A stretch of DNA of 64,000 nt. Source: Betaproteobacteria bacterium. GTDB lineage: Bacteria; Pseudomonadota; Gammaproteobacteria; Burkholderiales; Rhodocyclaceae. Location of the stretch: assembly GCA_009781175.1 (NCBI GenBank), contig WQYQ01000004.1:1-64000 (forward strand), given 5' to 3'. The position numbers were made by a program, and so were the translations under genes. Every line of letters begins with the position of its first letter. Within the stretch, counting starts at the first letter, position 1. Below, piece after piece: positions 34,438 through 44,236 of this stretch. The notes under the pieces are model-generated. The model did no database searches. It was not told the DNA's origin and worked only from the letters and a program-made list of their open reading frames with translations.

Positions 34438-37140
34438 ATGCGCAAGGAAACGCCGCAGCCGATCTTTTTGCACAACTACGCATCGCCCGCTTTTTTGATC
34501 GATACGGTCGATCTCGACATCGCCATCTTCAACAGCCATACGCAGATCACGGCCAGACTCGGGCTACGCCGCAATCCCCTCTCGCCCGACCCCAACGCCA
34601 GCCTGACCCTCGACGGCGAAGACATCGTTCTTGAAACGCTGCGCGTTGACGGCCGCGCGCTCATACCCGGCGAATACGTGCTGGGCGAGCAAAAGCTGAT
34701 GTTGCATGTCGAGCTGCCCGAATCCTTCATGCTCGAAACCGTGAGCCGGATCGAGCCCGACAAAAACACCTGGCTCTCCGGTCTCTACCGCTCCCAGAGC
34801 GGCTACTTCACGCAATGCGAAGCAGAAGGCTTTCGGCGCATCACCTGGTTCCTTGACCGGCCCGATGTGATGGCGAAGTACACCGTCACCATCCACGCCG
34901 ACAAAGCGGAATTCCCGGTCTTGCTCAGCAACGGCAATTTGATCGGAGAGGGCCCCGAATCCGGCGGCCGGCACTGGGCGAAATGGGTCGACCCATTCCG
35001 CAAGCCATCCTATTTATTCGCCATGGTCGCGGCGAAACTGGATACGCTTCAAGACACGTTCACCACCGCCTCGGGCCGTGAAGTGCATTGCGCCGTCTAT
35101 GTCGAACCGGGCAAGCTCGACCAGTGCGGCCACGCGATGGCGGCGCTCAAAAAATCGATGAAGTGGGACGAGGACGTATTCGGCCTGCAAATGGATCTGG
35201 GCCGCTACATGATCGTCGCGGTCGGCGACTTCAACATGGGCGCGATGGAAAACAAGGGCCTCAACATCTTCAATACAAAGTACGTTCTCGCGCGCCCCGA
35301 TACCGCCACCGACGCCGATTATCAGAATATCGACCGCGTCGTCGCGCACGAATACTTCCACAACTGGACCGGCAACCGCGTCACCTGCCGCGACTGGTTC
35401 CAGCTCTCGCTCAAGGAAGGTCTCACCGTTTTCCGCGACCAGCAGTTCGGCATGGACATGCACTCCGCCGGCGTCACCCGGATACAAGAGGTGCGCATGC
35501 TGCGCGCCGCGCAATTCCCCGAGGACGCAGGCCCGATGGCGCATCCGATCCGGCCCGCGAGTTACGCTGAGATCAACAATTTCTACACTGCCACGGTTTA
35601 CGAAAAAGGCGCCGAAGTCGTGCGCATGATTCACACCCTGCTCGGCCAGGGAAATTTCCTCGCCGGGATGAAGCTCTACTTCAAGCGCCACGACGGCCAG
35701 GCGGTGACCTGCGAAGACTTCCTCGCCGCCATGCAGGACGCATCGGGCGTCGATCTGACGCAGTTCAAGCGCTGGTACGACCAGGCCGGCACGCCGACGC
35801 TCGTCGCACGCGGGGAATTCGACGCCGCGGCCAAGCGCTTCACGCTGACCGTTACGCAGCAATATCCCGCCACAGCCTACGAAAAGCGGCTCGCGGCGAG
35901 CGGCCAGGAAGTCATGCGCGGCCCCTATCACATGCCGATCGTCGTGGGGCTACTCGACGCCGCGGGGGCCGAGCTTCCGCTCCGGCTCGCCGGTGAAAGC
36001 AAAGCCCAGGGCACGCAGCGCGCGCTCTCGCTCAAGGAAGAAACGCAAACCTTCATATTCGAAGACATCGACAGCCCGCCGGTGCCTTCGCTGCTGCGCG
36101 GCTTCTCAGCGCCTGTTGTGCTCGACTACCCCTACACCGGAGCCGAGCTGACACACCTCATGGCGCACGACAGCAACGCCTTCAACCGCTGGGAAGCCGG
36201 TCAGCGCCTCGCCACGCAAATTCTGCTGCGCGGCGTAGTGGCATTCAGCGCTGGCCAAGACACGGCGCCAGCGAACTGGATTCCCGCGAGCTATATCGAC
36301 GCGCTACGCACGCTGCTCAGCTTGGCCTTCGCGCCGGGCGCGGACCCGGCGCTCGTCGCCGAAGCCCTGGCGCTGCCTTCCGAAGTCATCCTCGCCGAAG
36401 CAATCGCCGGCGAAGTCGACCCCGACGCCATTCACGCCGCGCGCCAGGCGCTGCGCGGCCACCTCGCCCGACAACTCAAAGGCCCGTTCGCCGCGGCCTA
36501 TCACGAACTCAAAACCGATGCGCCCTACTCGCCCGACGCACGGCAAACCGGTGCGCGCGCGCTGCGCAATGCCTGCCTGAGCTACCTCACCGAAATCGGC
36601 GATGAGGAAGCGCAAGCGCTCGTGGCCGCGCAGTTCGAAAATGCCGGCAACATGACCGACAGCATGGCCGCGCTGAACGCGCTCGCCAACATGCAAACGC
36701 CACTGCGCGAAACGGCGCTGAATACCTTCTTCAATCGCTGGCGGGACGAAGCCCTCGTGATCGACAAATGGCTCAGCGTACAGGCGCAATCCCGCCTGCC
36801 CGGCACCGGCCAGCGCGTGCGCGAACTCATGGCGCATCCAGCGTTCGACATCAAAAATCCAAACAAGGTATACGCCTTGATCCGCGCCTTCTGCGCCAAC
36901 AATCCGAAGCATTTCCATGCCGCGGACGGCTCAGGCTACGCCTTGGCGGCCGACGCGATCATCGAACTCGACACGCTGAACCCGCAGGTTGCCTCGCGCA
37001 TCGCGCGCAGCTTCGACCGCTGGCGCAAATTCGATCAGAACCGGCGCGCGCTCGCGCACGCGCAGCTTCTGCGCATTCAGAACAAGGAAAATCTGTCCAG
37101 GGATGTAGCCGAGGTGGTTGGGAAGGCGCTGGAGAATTAA
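34438..37140 (+). CDS. pepN: aminopeptidase N (M1 family)
   Basis: 900-residue zinc aminopeptidase, full length for the proteobacterial PepN type. The exopeptidase motif GAMEN is at about residue 268-272, and the zinc motif HEYFH at about 304-308 is followed by the third ligand Glu in LKEGLTVFRDQ. The N-terminal saddle and the long C-terminal helical domain are present. It releases N-terminal amino acids in peptide turnover. The 146 bases upstream contain no gene. Confidence 0.95.
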   Translation: MRKETPQPIFLHNYASPAFLIDTVDLDIAIFNSHTQITARLGLRRNPLSPDPNASLTLDGEDIVLETLRVDGRALIPGEYVLGEQKLMLHVELPESFMLETVSRIEPDKNTWLSGLYRSQSGYFTQCEAEGFRRITWFLDRPDVMAKYTVTIHADKAEFPVLLSNGNLIGEGPESGGRHWAKWVDPFRKPSYLFAMVAAKLDTLQDTFTTASGREVHCAVYVEPGKLDQCGHAMAALKKSMKWDEDVFGLQMDLGRYMIVAVGDFNMGAMENKGLNIFNTKYVLARPDTATDADYQNIDRVVAHEYFHNWTGNRVTCRDWFQLSLKEGLTVFRDQQFGMDMHSAGVTRIQEVRMLRAAQFPEDAGPMAHPIRPASYAEINNFYTATVYEKGAEVVRMIHTLLGQGNFLAGMKLYFKRHDGQAVTCEDFLAAMQDASGVDLTQFKRWYDQAGTPTLVARGEFDAAAKRFTLTVTQQYPATAYEKRLAASGQEVMRGPYHMPIVVGLLDAAGAELPLRLAGESKAQGTQRALSLKEETQTFIFEDIDSPPVPSLLRGFSAPVVLDYPYTGAELTHLMAHDSNAFNRWEAGQRLATQILLRGVVAFSAGQDTAPANWIPASYIDALRTLLSLAFAPGADPALVAEALALPSEVILAEAIAGEVDPDAIHAARQALRGHLARQLKGPFAAAYHELKTDAPYSPDARQTGARALRNACLSYLTEIGDEEAQALVAAQFENAGNMTDSMAALNALANMQTPLRETALNTFFNRWRDEALVIDKWLSVQAQSRLPGTGQRVRELMAHPAFDIKNPNKVYALIRAFCANNPKHFHAADGSGYALAADAIIELDTLNPQVASRIARSFDRWRKFDQNRRALAHAQLLRIQNKENLSRDVAEVVGKALEN

Positions 37141-37162
37141 GCTGATCCGAGCAGGAATCGCC

Positions 37163-37360
37163 CTACTTTATCCGTTTGCGGCCCGACATCTGCGCTATAT
37201 CGAGCATCGTGTCGAGCCGCGCTTCCAGGCGGATCACGCGCTCGGTCAGCGCCTCGATCCGGGCTTGTTGAGCTTTTACAACCTCCGCCTGACGCGTCAC
37301 CTTATCTTCCAGCTTGATCATCGCCGTCAGCGCGCCCCAAATGCGCTCGCTAAGCCCCAT
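37163..37360 (-). CDS. small coiled-coil protein, partner of the RHH regulator
   Basis: 65 residues; from about residue 13 to 52 almost a continuous heptad pattern (IKLEDKVTRQAEVVKAQQAR and on to LEARLDTMLD), ending in a basic RKRIK tail. No known family. It is coupled to the upstream ribbon-helix-helix gene by a TGATG overlap, so the two form a bicistronic unit resembling a TA cassette, although this product does not look like a known toxin. It could instead be an oligomerisation partner. Confidence 0.6.
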   Translation of the reverse strand: MGLSERIWGALTAMIKLEDKVTRQAEVVKAQQARIEALTERVIRLEARLDTMLDIAQMSGRKRIK

Positions 37361-37650
37361 CAGCTTTTTACCCGCCTAGCATGCTCGGCTTCCATCTTTG
37401 CGATCCGCGCATTGCTTTCCTCGATGAAAGCCAGCGCATCATCGATCGCCATCCCCGCCCGCTCGGCGGCCTCCTTCGCGGCCTCGGCAAGCACGGCTAG
37501 CTCTTCCTCGGCCGCGCCGGACTGGTAGGCGCGCGCCCCGCTGCGCAGCAAATCCGAGACGGACATGCCAAAGCGCTTGGCCTTCGCCTCGAAGGCCCGC
37601 TTCTCGGCGACGGTCGTCTGAACCGGAATTCTCTGTGTCGCGCCAGCCAT
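37360..37650 (-). CDS. ribbon-helix-helix (CopG/ParD-like) small protein
   Basis: 96 residues: RIPVQTTVAEKRAFEAKAKR and FGMSVSDLLRSGARAYQ follow the ribbon-helix-helix pattern (short strand, helix, turn, helix) of CopG/plasmid-mobilisation-type regulators. An Ala/Glu-rich C-terminal helix ends in IAKMEAEHARR. It is preceded by a consensus-like promoter and a 25-bp perfect palindrome, which suggests strong autoregulation, and is followed by a coupled coiled-coil gene. No toxin-like gene is adjacent. Function beyond DNA binding is unknown. Confidence 0.65.
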   Translation of the reverse strand: MAGATQRIPVQTTVAEKRAFEAKAKRFGMSVSDLLRSGARAYQSGAAEEELAVLAEAAKEAAERAGMAIDDALAFIEESNARIAKMEAEHARRVKS

Positions 37651-37664
37651 GATTCGACCCCATT

Positions 37665-37716
37665 ATGGACATGTACAGTACATGTCCATGTTATGCGCCG
37701 GATCGAAATGAGTCAA
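37665..37716 (-). promoter_or_regulatory. promoter and palindromic operator of the RHH module
   Basis: On the minus strand TTGACT (37716-37711), a 17-base spacer and TAACAT (37693-37688) form a good promoter. A 25-bp palindrome (37665-37689) with half site ATGGACATGTAC around a central A begins at the -10 and covers the start of transcription, 14 bases before the RHH start codon. Confidence 0.75.
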
Positions 37717-37872
37717 ACCTTGATGCAAGGCGGCTACAGGAGCAGCCCCACAGCAAGGACCCGGGGTCAGTCATAACCTGGTTTTCCGCTCCAATTCACG
37801 TTGTATAGCTTGGTGCGCAATCCCATCTTCACGCACAATCGTGACCCGCGATCAAACACCAAGGCAGACGAC

Positions 37873-38298
37873 ATGAGCGACATCACGATTTATCACAACC
37901 CCGCATGCGGCACTTCGCGCAATACGCTGGCGCTGATCCGGCATGCGGGCATCGAACCCACGGTCATCGAATATTTGAAGACGCCGCCTTCGAAAGAAAA
38001 GCTGCGTGAGCTGGTTGCGGCTATGGGCATTTCCGTGCGTGCCTTGCTGCGGGAAAAAGGCACGCCCTATGCGGAATTGGGCTTGGCCGACGAGCGCTGG
38101 AGCGACGAACAACTACTGGATTTCATCGTCGAGCACCCGATTCTGATGAATCGCCCGGTCGTCGAAACGCCGCTAGGCACCAAACTTTGCCGCCCATCGG
38201 AAGAGGTTTTGGAACTGCTGCCCGTCGACAAACTCCCGCCGTTCACCAAATCGGACGGCGAAGTCGTTAACGACACGGGAATTCGCAGAGCGCGTTAA
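37873..38298 (+). CDS. arsC: glutaredoxin-dependent arsenate reductase-like protein
   Basis: 141 residues, the ArsC/Spx-fold glutaredoxin-coupled type. Catalytic Cys12 sits in HNPACGTSRNT, and the arsenate-binding Arg residues appear in the expected places (VRALLR, MNRPVV, KLCRPSEE). It reduces arsenate to arsenite. No arsR, arsB or ACR3 is nearby, so it is an orphan chromosomal copy. ATG 37873 is chosen for the exact family N-terminus. Confidence 0.9.
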   Translation: MSDITIYHNPACGTSRNTLALIRHAGIEPTVIEYLKTPPSKEKLRELVAAMGISVRALLREKGTPYAELGLADERWSDEQLLDFIVEHPILMNRPVVETPLGTKLCRPSEEVLELLPVDKLPPFTKSDGEVVNDTGIRRAR

Positions 38299-38333
38299 AT
38301 CCGCACACGCGCAAGCCCTCAAAAACCCTCGCT

Positions 38334-39236
38334 TCAGCGGCGCAAATTCACGAGCACGATACCGGCCAGAACGAACACCGCTCCCGCGATGAAGCGGGGG
38401 TCGAGTGTCTCGCGCAAAAGCAGGACGCCGAAACACACGCCGAACAGCGGTGTGAGGAAAGAGAAAGCGGAGAGCCGCGAAGCGAGATAGTGCCGCAGCA
38501 GCCAAAACCACGTCAAAAAGCTCGCAAATGCGATAACGACGCCTTGAAATATGAGGCTCACCCAGGCGATCGGCGTCATCTGGACATGCTCCCAATATCC
38601 AAGCGCCGTCGAGTATCCCAGCAGCAGCACGGCGCCCACGACGAGTTGATAGAGCAAAGTCTGTGTCGCGGGCGCTTCGGACAGCGAACTTGCGCGCACC
38701 AATAAGGTTGTCGCTGCCCACAGCATGCCGCCGAGCACGCCGAGCGCATCGCCCAGCAATACCGAGCGTAAGCCGGCGCTGGCGGCAAAGCTGCCGGAGA
38801 AGGCCAAAGCGATCCCGCCGAAAGCGAGCCCCACACCGATCCATTGACGCGGCCTCAAGTGCTCGCCGGGGACGATCCAATGCAGCCCAAGCGCGGTGAA
38901 TACGGGCGCCGTGTAAAGAAAAACCACCATATGCGAGGCTGAGGTATACGTCAGCCCGATCATGATGAGCAGGAACTCGAAGGCGAACAGCAAGCCTGCG
39001 CCGACGCCCGCCCAAAAGCGCCCGTCGCGCAGCGAAAAACGTTCGCCGCGCAAGGCCATCAGCATCACGATCAAAACGGCTGCAATCGTGCAACGCAGGC
39101 CGTTTTGCAGAACCGGGTGCAAATCCGCCGCTGCGGCCTTGATCGCAACCTGCTGCATACCCCAACTGGCACACAGCAGAAACATGATGCCAATGGCGAA
39201 ACCATCGAGCGGCTTGCGCTGCATAACAACGGACAT
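38334..39236 (-). CDS. EamA/DMT-family transporter
   Basis: 300 residues with ten hydrophobic helices arranged as two EamA repeats (GIMFLLCASWGMQQVAIKAA in the first; GDALGVLGGMLWAATTLLVR starting the second). Inner-membrane drug/metabolite exporter superfamily; the substrate cannot be predicted. Two in-frame starts are close together (ATG 39236 and ATG 39224). The 250 bases to the next gene upstream hold no other gene. Confidence 0.85.
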   Translation of the reverse strand: MSVVMQRKPLDGFAIGIMFLLCASWGMQQVAIKAAAADLHPVLQNGLRCTIAAVLIVMLMALRGERFSLRDGRFWAGVGAGLLFAFEFLLIMIGLTYTSASHMVVFLYTAPVFTALGLHWIVPGEHLRPRQWIGVGLAFGGIALAFSGSFAASAGLRSVLLGDALGVLGGMLWAATTLLVRASSLSEAPATQTLLYQLVVGAVLLLGYSTALGYWEHVQMTPIAWVSLIFQGVVIAFASFLTWFWLLRHYLASRLSAFSFLTPLFGVCFGVLLLRETLDPRFIAGAVFVLAGIVLVNLRR

Positions 39237-39486
39237 TTTCCGAACTCCAGAAAGGCAACAGGCGGCGACTCGATGGCCGCCTGCAAAATTTGGGTCGGGA
39301 AGTCTAACTCGGTTGCATTTTCTTGACAGGCGTTCTTGCCGTAATCGCCCCTTCCGCTTATCAGGATTACAAAAATCGCTGAACCGTATCGGGACGGGGC
39401 GTGCGCCACCGAACCTGCCGGTTTACAATAGCGTCCTCACGCGCCGGGCACGCCCCGGCGCTTTCGCATTACAGGGCGCAGGAATC

Positions 39487-40599
39487 ATGTCCCAACAAAC
39501 ACCTCTCGACTACACTGCCGCCGGCGTCGATTACAGCAAGATCGACCCGCTCAAACTCCTTGCCCAACGCGCCGCCGCGGGCACGGCCGCCAATCTCGCC
39601 GCACACGATGTCGGCGAAATCGCGGCTTCGCGCGGCGAATCCGCTTACGTCATGGATGTCGGCGGGCTCTTGATCGCGTGCATCACTGAATGCCTCGGCA
39701 CCAAGGCGCTCGTGGCCGACGCGGTGCGCGCGCTGAGCGGCCGCACGCATTACGACACGATTGCCCAGGACACGATCGCAATGGCAGTCAACGATCTGAT
39801 CACCGTCGGCGCGACGCCGCTTTCGATTCACGCATACTGGTCGGCCGGCGGCAGCGAATGGTTCGCCGACGCGCAGCGCATGAACGACCTCGTGCGCGGC
39901 TGGCAGACCGCCTGCGACGCGTGCAAGGTGAGCTGGGGCGGCGGCGAAACACCGGCGCTCGCGGGCGTGGTCGAGGCCGGCCGCATCGACCTCGCGGCGT
40001 CGTGCGTCGGCATCGTCAAGGAACGCTCGCGGCTGCCGCTCGGCGACACGCTCAAGGCGGGCGACGCCATCGTGTTCCTCGCCTCCAGCGGCATCCATGC
40101 CAATGGCGTGAGCCTTGCGCGCAAGCTGTCCGAACGCCTTCCCGACGGTTATGCAACCAGGATTTCCGACGGCCGCATGTACGGCGAAGCGCTGCTCGAC
40201 CCGACCGTTCTATATGTTCCCGTGACCGAAGCGCTCTATGCCGCGGGCATCACACCGCACTACTGTGCGAACATCACGGGCCACGGTTGGCGCAAAGTGA
40301 TGCGGCATCCAGCCGAACTCACCTACCGTATTCACACGCTGCCCGACGCGCCGCCGGTGCTCAGCTTCATTCAAGAGCACGCCGGCATCGACGACCGGGA
40401 AGCCTATGGCAGCCTCAACATGGGCGCGGGCTTCGCGATCTTCGTCGCGGCGGAACAGGCGGATGAAGTCGTGCGGATTTCGCACAGCCTCGGCATCAAG
40501 GCATGGAATGCGGGCGTCGTCGAAGCGGGGCCGAAGCGCGTGCTAATCGAACCGCTGAAACTGGAATACGGCGCGGACGATTTACATCTGCGGGCCTGA
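39487..40599 (+). CDS. PurM-like (AIR synthase-related) paralog
   Basis: 370 residues with the PurM fold: N-terminal YTAAGVDYSKIDPLK, ATP-binding-like ECLGTKALVADAV, AMAVNDLITVGATPL, GGGETPAL and the C-terminal NITGHGWRKV glycine loop. True PurM has SGTDGVGTK, GGETAEMPG and a length near 345-350, and the divergence here is large, so this is a distinct subfamily often labelled phosphoribosylformylglycinamidine cyclo-ligase. It could be the working enzyme of purine synthesis step 5 or a paralog with another substrate. No pur genes are adjacent. I rate the fold certain and the reaction unproven. Confidence 0.75.
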   Translation: MSQQTPLDYTAAGVDYSKIDPLKLLAQRAAAGTAANLAAHDVGEIAASRGESAYVMDVGGLLIACITECLGTKALVADAVRALSGRTHYDTIAQDTIAMAVNDLITVGATPLSIHAYWSAGGSEWFADAQRMNDLVRGWQTACDACKVSWGGGETPALAGVVEAGRIDLAASCVGIVKERSRLPLGDTLKAGDAIVFLASSGIHANGVSLARKLSERLPDGYATRISDGRMYGEALLDPTVLYVPVTEALYAAGITPHYCANITGHGWRKVMRHPAELTYRIHTLPDAPPVLSFIQEHAGIDDREAYGSLNMGAGFAIFVAAEQADEVVRISHSLGIKAWNAGVVEAGPKRVLIEPLKLEYGADDLHLRA

Positions 40600-40621
40600 T
40601 GCGCAACACGCCGTAAGTAAA

Positions 40622-40647
40622 TCGCAGCTCCAGAGCAGGAGCTGCGA
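40622..40647. terminator. strong hairpin without T-tract after the PurM-like gene
   Basis: A perfect 10-bp stem TCGCAGCTCC / GGAGCTGCGA with a 6-base loop begins 23 bases after the stop. There is no U-run, so it may be an mRNA 3'-end stabiliser rather than an intrinsic terminator. Confidence 0.45.
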
Positions 40648-40663
40648 ACCCCGGATTCCCTTT

Positions 40664-40940
40664 AGAACCTATTCAGAGTCTGTCGCGAGAGGCTGTGACG
40701 CCACAAATCTGAGGCGCTTTCGGCACTCATAAGGCTTATCTCGCTGACCCCGCCATGAATGACGGGGCTTGCGCTCAACCAGTGGTCATTCTGCGCGAAG
40801 CCGCAGAATCCATTTGTCCTCCGATAGTAGATTCTGCGACTCCGCTTTGCTCCGCGCAGAATGACCGCGAGTCAAATGCATGCGAGACATGGGCGGGGCG
40901 AAGATGCCCTAGTTACAGTCTCTCGCTACAGATTCTTATT
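40664..40940. repeat. MITE-like inverted-repeat element, copy B
   Basis: 277 bases. The left end is AGAACCTATTCAGAGTCTGT then CGCGAGAGGCTGT. The right end read inversely is GAATAAGAATCTGT then AGCGAGAGACTGT. The interior carries the CATTCTGCGCG palindrome of copy A and the GACGCCACAAATC...GGGGCTTGCGCTCAA module of repeat D. It lies between the convergent PurM-like gene and ybiT, and the ybiT stop lies within the right terminal repeat. Confidence 0.78.
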
Positions 40941-42555
40941 CAAGCCCCTGGCTGTGCAGGTACTCGTCATACGTGCCGCGATAGTCGACAACCTTGCCAT
41001 CGCCCTTGAGTTCGATGATCCGCGTCGCCAGCGATGAAACGAACTCGCGGTCGTGCGAGACGAAGAATAGCGTGCCTTCAAACTTGTCGAGTCCCGCGTT
41101 GAGCGCTTCGATCGATTCCATGTCAAGGTGGTTGGTCGGCTCATCCATCAGCAGCACGTTCTTGCGCTGAAGCATAAGCTTGCCGAACAGCATGCGGCCC
41201 TGTTCACCACCAGAAATCACGCGCAGCGATTTCTTGACCTCATCGCCCTGGAACAGCAGACGCCCGAGCGTACCGCGGATCAGCGTCTGCGCGTCGTCGC
41301 CCTCGTAGCCGCCCTCGCGCACGAAACCGGAGATCCAATCGGTCAAATTTTCGTCGCTATCGAAATCGGCCGAGTGGTCTTGCGCGTAGTAGCCAAACTT
41401 CGCCTTCTCGGCCCACTTGATCGTTCCGCGCTGCGGCTGCAATTCGCCGACGAGCAGCTTGATGAGGGTGGTCTTGCCCACGCCGTTCTCGCCGATAATC
41501 GCGATCCGGTCGCCGGCATCCGCGGTGAAAGTGAGGTTCTTGACGATCGTTTTGCCAGCTTCGTAAGCGAAGTCCAATCCCTCGATCTCGACCGCGTGGC
41601 GGTGCAGCTTTTCTTTCTCGTCGTAGTCGAAACGAATCCACGGATACTGCCGACTCGACGGCTTGAAATCGTCGATCTTGATCTTCTCGATCTGCTTGGC
41701 GCGGCTCGTCGCCTGACGCGCCTTCGATTTGTTGGCCGAAAAGCGGCGCACGAACTCCTGCAACTCGGCCACGCGTTCCTTGGCCTTGGCGTTTGCGGCG
41801 GCCTGGCGCTCGCGCGCCTGGGTCGAGGCTTCGAGGTAATCGTCCCAAGTACCGGGCCAGATTTGAATCCGGCCGTAATCCAGGTCGGCCATGTGGGTGC
41901 ACACCTGGTTCAGAAAGTGGCGGTCGTGCGAGATGATAATCATCGTGCTCTCGCGGTTGTTGAGCACGCCTTCGAGCCAGCGGATCGTGTTGATGTCGAG
42001 GTTGTTCGTCGGCTCGTCGAGCAGCAGGATGTCCGGATTGGCGAACAGCGCCTGACACAGCAGCACGCGCAGCTTCCAGCCGGGCGCGACTTCGCGCATC
42101 GGGCCGTTGTGCTGCGCGGTCGGGATGCCAACGCCGAGCAGCAGCTCGCCCGCGCGCGCCTCGGCCGTGTAGCCGCCGTACTCGGCGAAGTGCGCTTCGA
42201 GTTCGGCCGCGTGCATGTAATCTTCTTCGGTCGCCTCGGGGTTCGCGTAGATCGCGTCTTTCTCCTGCATGCAGGCCCACATTTCGGCGTGGCCCATCAT
42301 CACGACATCGAGCACGCGCACATCCTCGAATGCGAACTGGTCCTGGCGCAGGAAGGCCATGCGTTCGCCGCTATCCAGCGCGATATTACCGGCGGAAGAT
42401 TCAAGCACGCCGGCCAGAATCTTCATGAAAGTCGATTTGCCGGCCCCGTTGGCGCCGATGAGGCCGTAGCGGTTGCCATCGCCAAACTTGATCGAGACAT
42501 TCTCGAACAATGGCTTGGCGCCAAACTGCATGGTGATATTGTTTGCGACGAGCAC
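40936..42555 (-). CDS. ybiT: ABC-F family ribosome-associated ATPase (YbiT type)
   Basis: 539-residue soluble protein with two ABC domains and no membrane part. First domain Walker [10 protein letters not shown], degenerate signature [11 protein letters not shown] (as in YbiT), Walker [12 protein letters not shown]. The linker (P-site tip) is near residues 245-300 and rich in Lys/Arg. Second domain Walker [19 protein letters not shown] and [15 protein letters not shown] proteins bind the ribosomal E site and influence translation. Start GTG 42555 has AAGGGA 5 bases upstream. The C-terminus is set by a repeat element. Confidence 0.88.
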   Translation of the reverse strand: MLVANNITMQFGAKPLFENVSIKFGDGNRYGLIGANGAGKSTFMKILAGVLESSAGNIALDSGERMAFLRQDQFAFEDVRVLDVVMMGHAEMWACMQEKDAIYANPEATEEDYMHAAELEAHFAEYGGYTAEARAGELLLGVGIPTAQHNGPMREVAPGWKLRVLLCQALFANPDILLLDEPTNNLDINTIRWLEGVLNNRESTMIIISHDRHFLNQVCTHMADLDYGRIQIWPGTWDDYLEASTQARERQAAANAKAKERVAELQEFVRRFSANKSKARQATSRAKQIEKIKIDDFKPSSRQYPWIRFDYDEKEKLHRHAVEIEGLDFAYEAGKTIVKNLTFTADAGDRIAIIGENGVGKTTLIKLLVGELQPQRGTIKWAEKAKFGYYAQDHSADFDSDENLTDWISGFVREGGYEGDDAQTLIRGTLGRLLFQGDEVKKSLRVISGGEQGRMLFGKLMLQRKNVLLMDEPTNHLDMESIEALNAGLDKFEGTLFFVSHDREFVSSLATRIIELKGDGKVVDYRGTYDEYLHSQGLE

Positions 42556-42702
42556 GCGAATCCCTTGTCCTGGCGCACGGCCAGCCGAAATCGGAAAAAC
42601 TGGTGATTTTACCCTGTCGGCGCATTCTTTTGAGCACTGCTCCCCCGCGCCGCTCGCCGCCCCAAGTAAAATAAAGCCCTACGCTCAGCCATCGATTCAA
42701 TC

Positions 42703-43521
42703 ATGAACTTCCACCAAAAACTCACCGCCGCCTGGACGGCGCACGATAGCCTGCTGTGCGTCGGGCTCGATCCCGATCTGTCCAAATTCCCCACGCATCT
42801 GCGTGGCAAACCCGACGCCGTGTTCGAATTTTGCCGCGCGATCGTCGACGCCACGGCGGACTTGGCCTGCGCCTTCAAACCGCAGATTGCCTACTTCGCG
42901 GCCCTGCGTGCGGAAGACCAGCTCGAAGCGCTGATCGCTCACATCCACGCGAACCACCCGGCCGTCCCCGTGATTCTCGACGCCAAACGCGGCGACATCG
43001 GGGCCACCGCCGCGCAGTACGCGCGCGAAGCCTTCGAACGCTACAAGGCCGATGCGCTGACGGTCAATCCCTACATGGGTTTCGATTCGGTCGAGCCCTA
43101 TCTCGAATGGCGGGATCGCGGCCTCATCGTGCTGTGCCGCACCTCGAACCCCGGCGGTTCCGATCTGCAGAATCTGGACATCGGTCAGGGCCGCAAGCTC
43201 TACCAGCATGTGGCGGAACTCGTCGCGACGAAATGGAACCCGCACGGCCAGGCGGCGCTCGTGGTCGGGGCCACCTTCCCACAAGAGCTTGCCGATGTGC
43301 GCGGGATCGTCGGTGATCTGCCGCTGCTCGTGCCCGGCATCGGCGCGCAAGGCGGCGATATCGAAGCCACCGTCAAGGCCGGCCGCAGCGCCGCTGGCGC
43401 GGGGCTCATGATCTCCTCTTCCCGCGCGATTCTCTACGCCGGCAAGGACGAGGATTTCGCGGACGCCGCGCGCCGTGTCGCCCTGGAAACGCAGAAAACG
43501 ATCAACGCCTTCCGCCGCTGA
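42703..43521 (+). CDS. pyrF: orotidine 5'-phosphate decarboxylase (type 2)
   Basis: 272-residue TIM-barrel enzyme converting OMP to UMP, the last step of pyrimidine synthesis. Of the longer, type 2 class: [19 protein letters not shown], the catalytic Lys-Asp cluster [51 protein letters not shown]. Divergent from ybiT with 147 bases between starts. It is followed 16 bases later by a response regulator. Confidence 0.94.
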   Translation: MNFHQKLTAAWTAHDSLLCVGLDPDLSKFPTHLRGKPDAVFEFCRAIVDATADLACAFKPQIAYFAALRAEDQLEALIAHIHANHPAVPVILDAKRGDIGATAAQYAREAFERYKADALTVNPYMGFDSVEPYLEWRDRGLIVLCRTSNPGGSDLQNLDIGQGRKLYQHVAELVATKWNPHGQAALVVGATFPQELADVRGIVGDLPLLVPGIGAQGGDIEATVKAGRSAAGAGLMISSSRAILYAGKDEDFADAARRVALETQKTINAFRR

Positions 43522-43537
43522 ACCGGACTCAAAGCAC

Positions 43538-44236
43538 ATGCGTTGCCTGCTGATCGAAGACGACCCGAGTACCGCCAAGCTGATCGAGGAGGCGCTGACG
43601 GGCTCCGGGCATGCGGTGCTCGCCTGTAGCGATGCCGATTCGGGCCGCGCACAAGCCACGCAAGAACAGTGGGACGTCATCGTGCTCGACCGGCTCCTCC
43701 CGCATAGCCACGACGGACTCGAAATTCTGGCCGCTCTGCGCGCGCGTAGCGATCACACGCCCGTATTGGTGCTCAGCGCCTTAGCCAGCCTGGACGAGCG
43801 GATACGCGGCCTGCGCGCGGGCGGCGACGACTACCTGACCAAGCCTTTCGCGCTCGACGAGTTGCTCGCGCGGCTCGAAGCGCTGACACGCCGGGCAACG
43901 CGGCAAACCGAAAGCGATCAACTCGGCATTGCCGATTTACGCCTCGACCTGCGCACGCGCAAAGCCTTCCGCAGCGACAAACCGCTCGCGCTGCAACCGC
44001 GGGAATTCCGCTTGCTCGAATACCTCGTGCGCAATCGGGGCAAGGTCGTTACGCGCAGCATGTTGCTCGAATCGGTATGGGACTATCGCTTCGATCCGCA
44101 GACGAATGTGGTCGACGTGCAGATCAGCCGCCTGCGCAACAAGGTCGATAAAGACTTCGCTCCGGCCTTGATCCAAACCGTGCGCGGCGTCGGCTTCATG
44201 CTCCAGGCGCCGGAGGGCGCTACGCCGCGTGCTTAA
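43538..44236 (+). CDS. OmpR-family response regulator
   Basis: 232 residues: receiver domain with acidic pocket IEDD, phospho-acceptor Asp51 in VIVLDRLLP, Ser/Thr switch region VLSALAS, Lys in LTKPF; then a winged helix (LALQPREFRLLEYLVRN ... VVDVQISRLRNKVD). ATG 43538 gives the canonical MRCLLIEDD start. It overlaps the sensor kinase gene by 8 bases. Its targets may include the RND efflux operon about 2.4 kb downstream, with one opposite-strand gene between. That link is inference only. Confidence 0.92.
   Translation: MRCLLIEDDPSTAKLIEEALTGSGHAVLACSDADSGRAQATQEQWDVIVLDRLLPHSHDGLEILAALRARSDHTPVLVLSALASLDERIRGLRAGGDDYLTKPFALDELLARLEALTRRATRQTESDQLGIADLRLDLRTRKAFRSDKPLALQPREFRLLEYLVRNRGKVVTRSMLLESVWDYRFDPQTNVVDVQISRLRNKVDKDFAPALIQTVRGVGFMLQAPEGATPRA

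Noticed and set aside
29046..40940. CRISPR array, because similar palindromic units recur
   Set aside because: Units are single copies many kilobases apart with no regular spacers and no cas genes. The terminal inverted repeats fit a MITE-like element instead.
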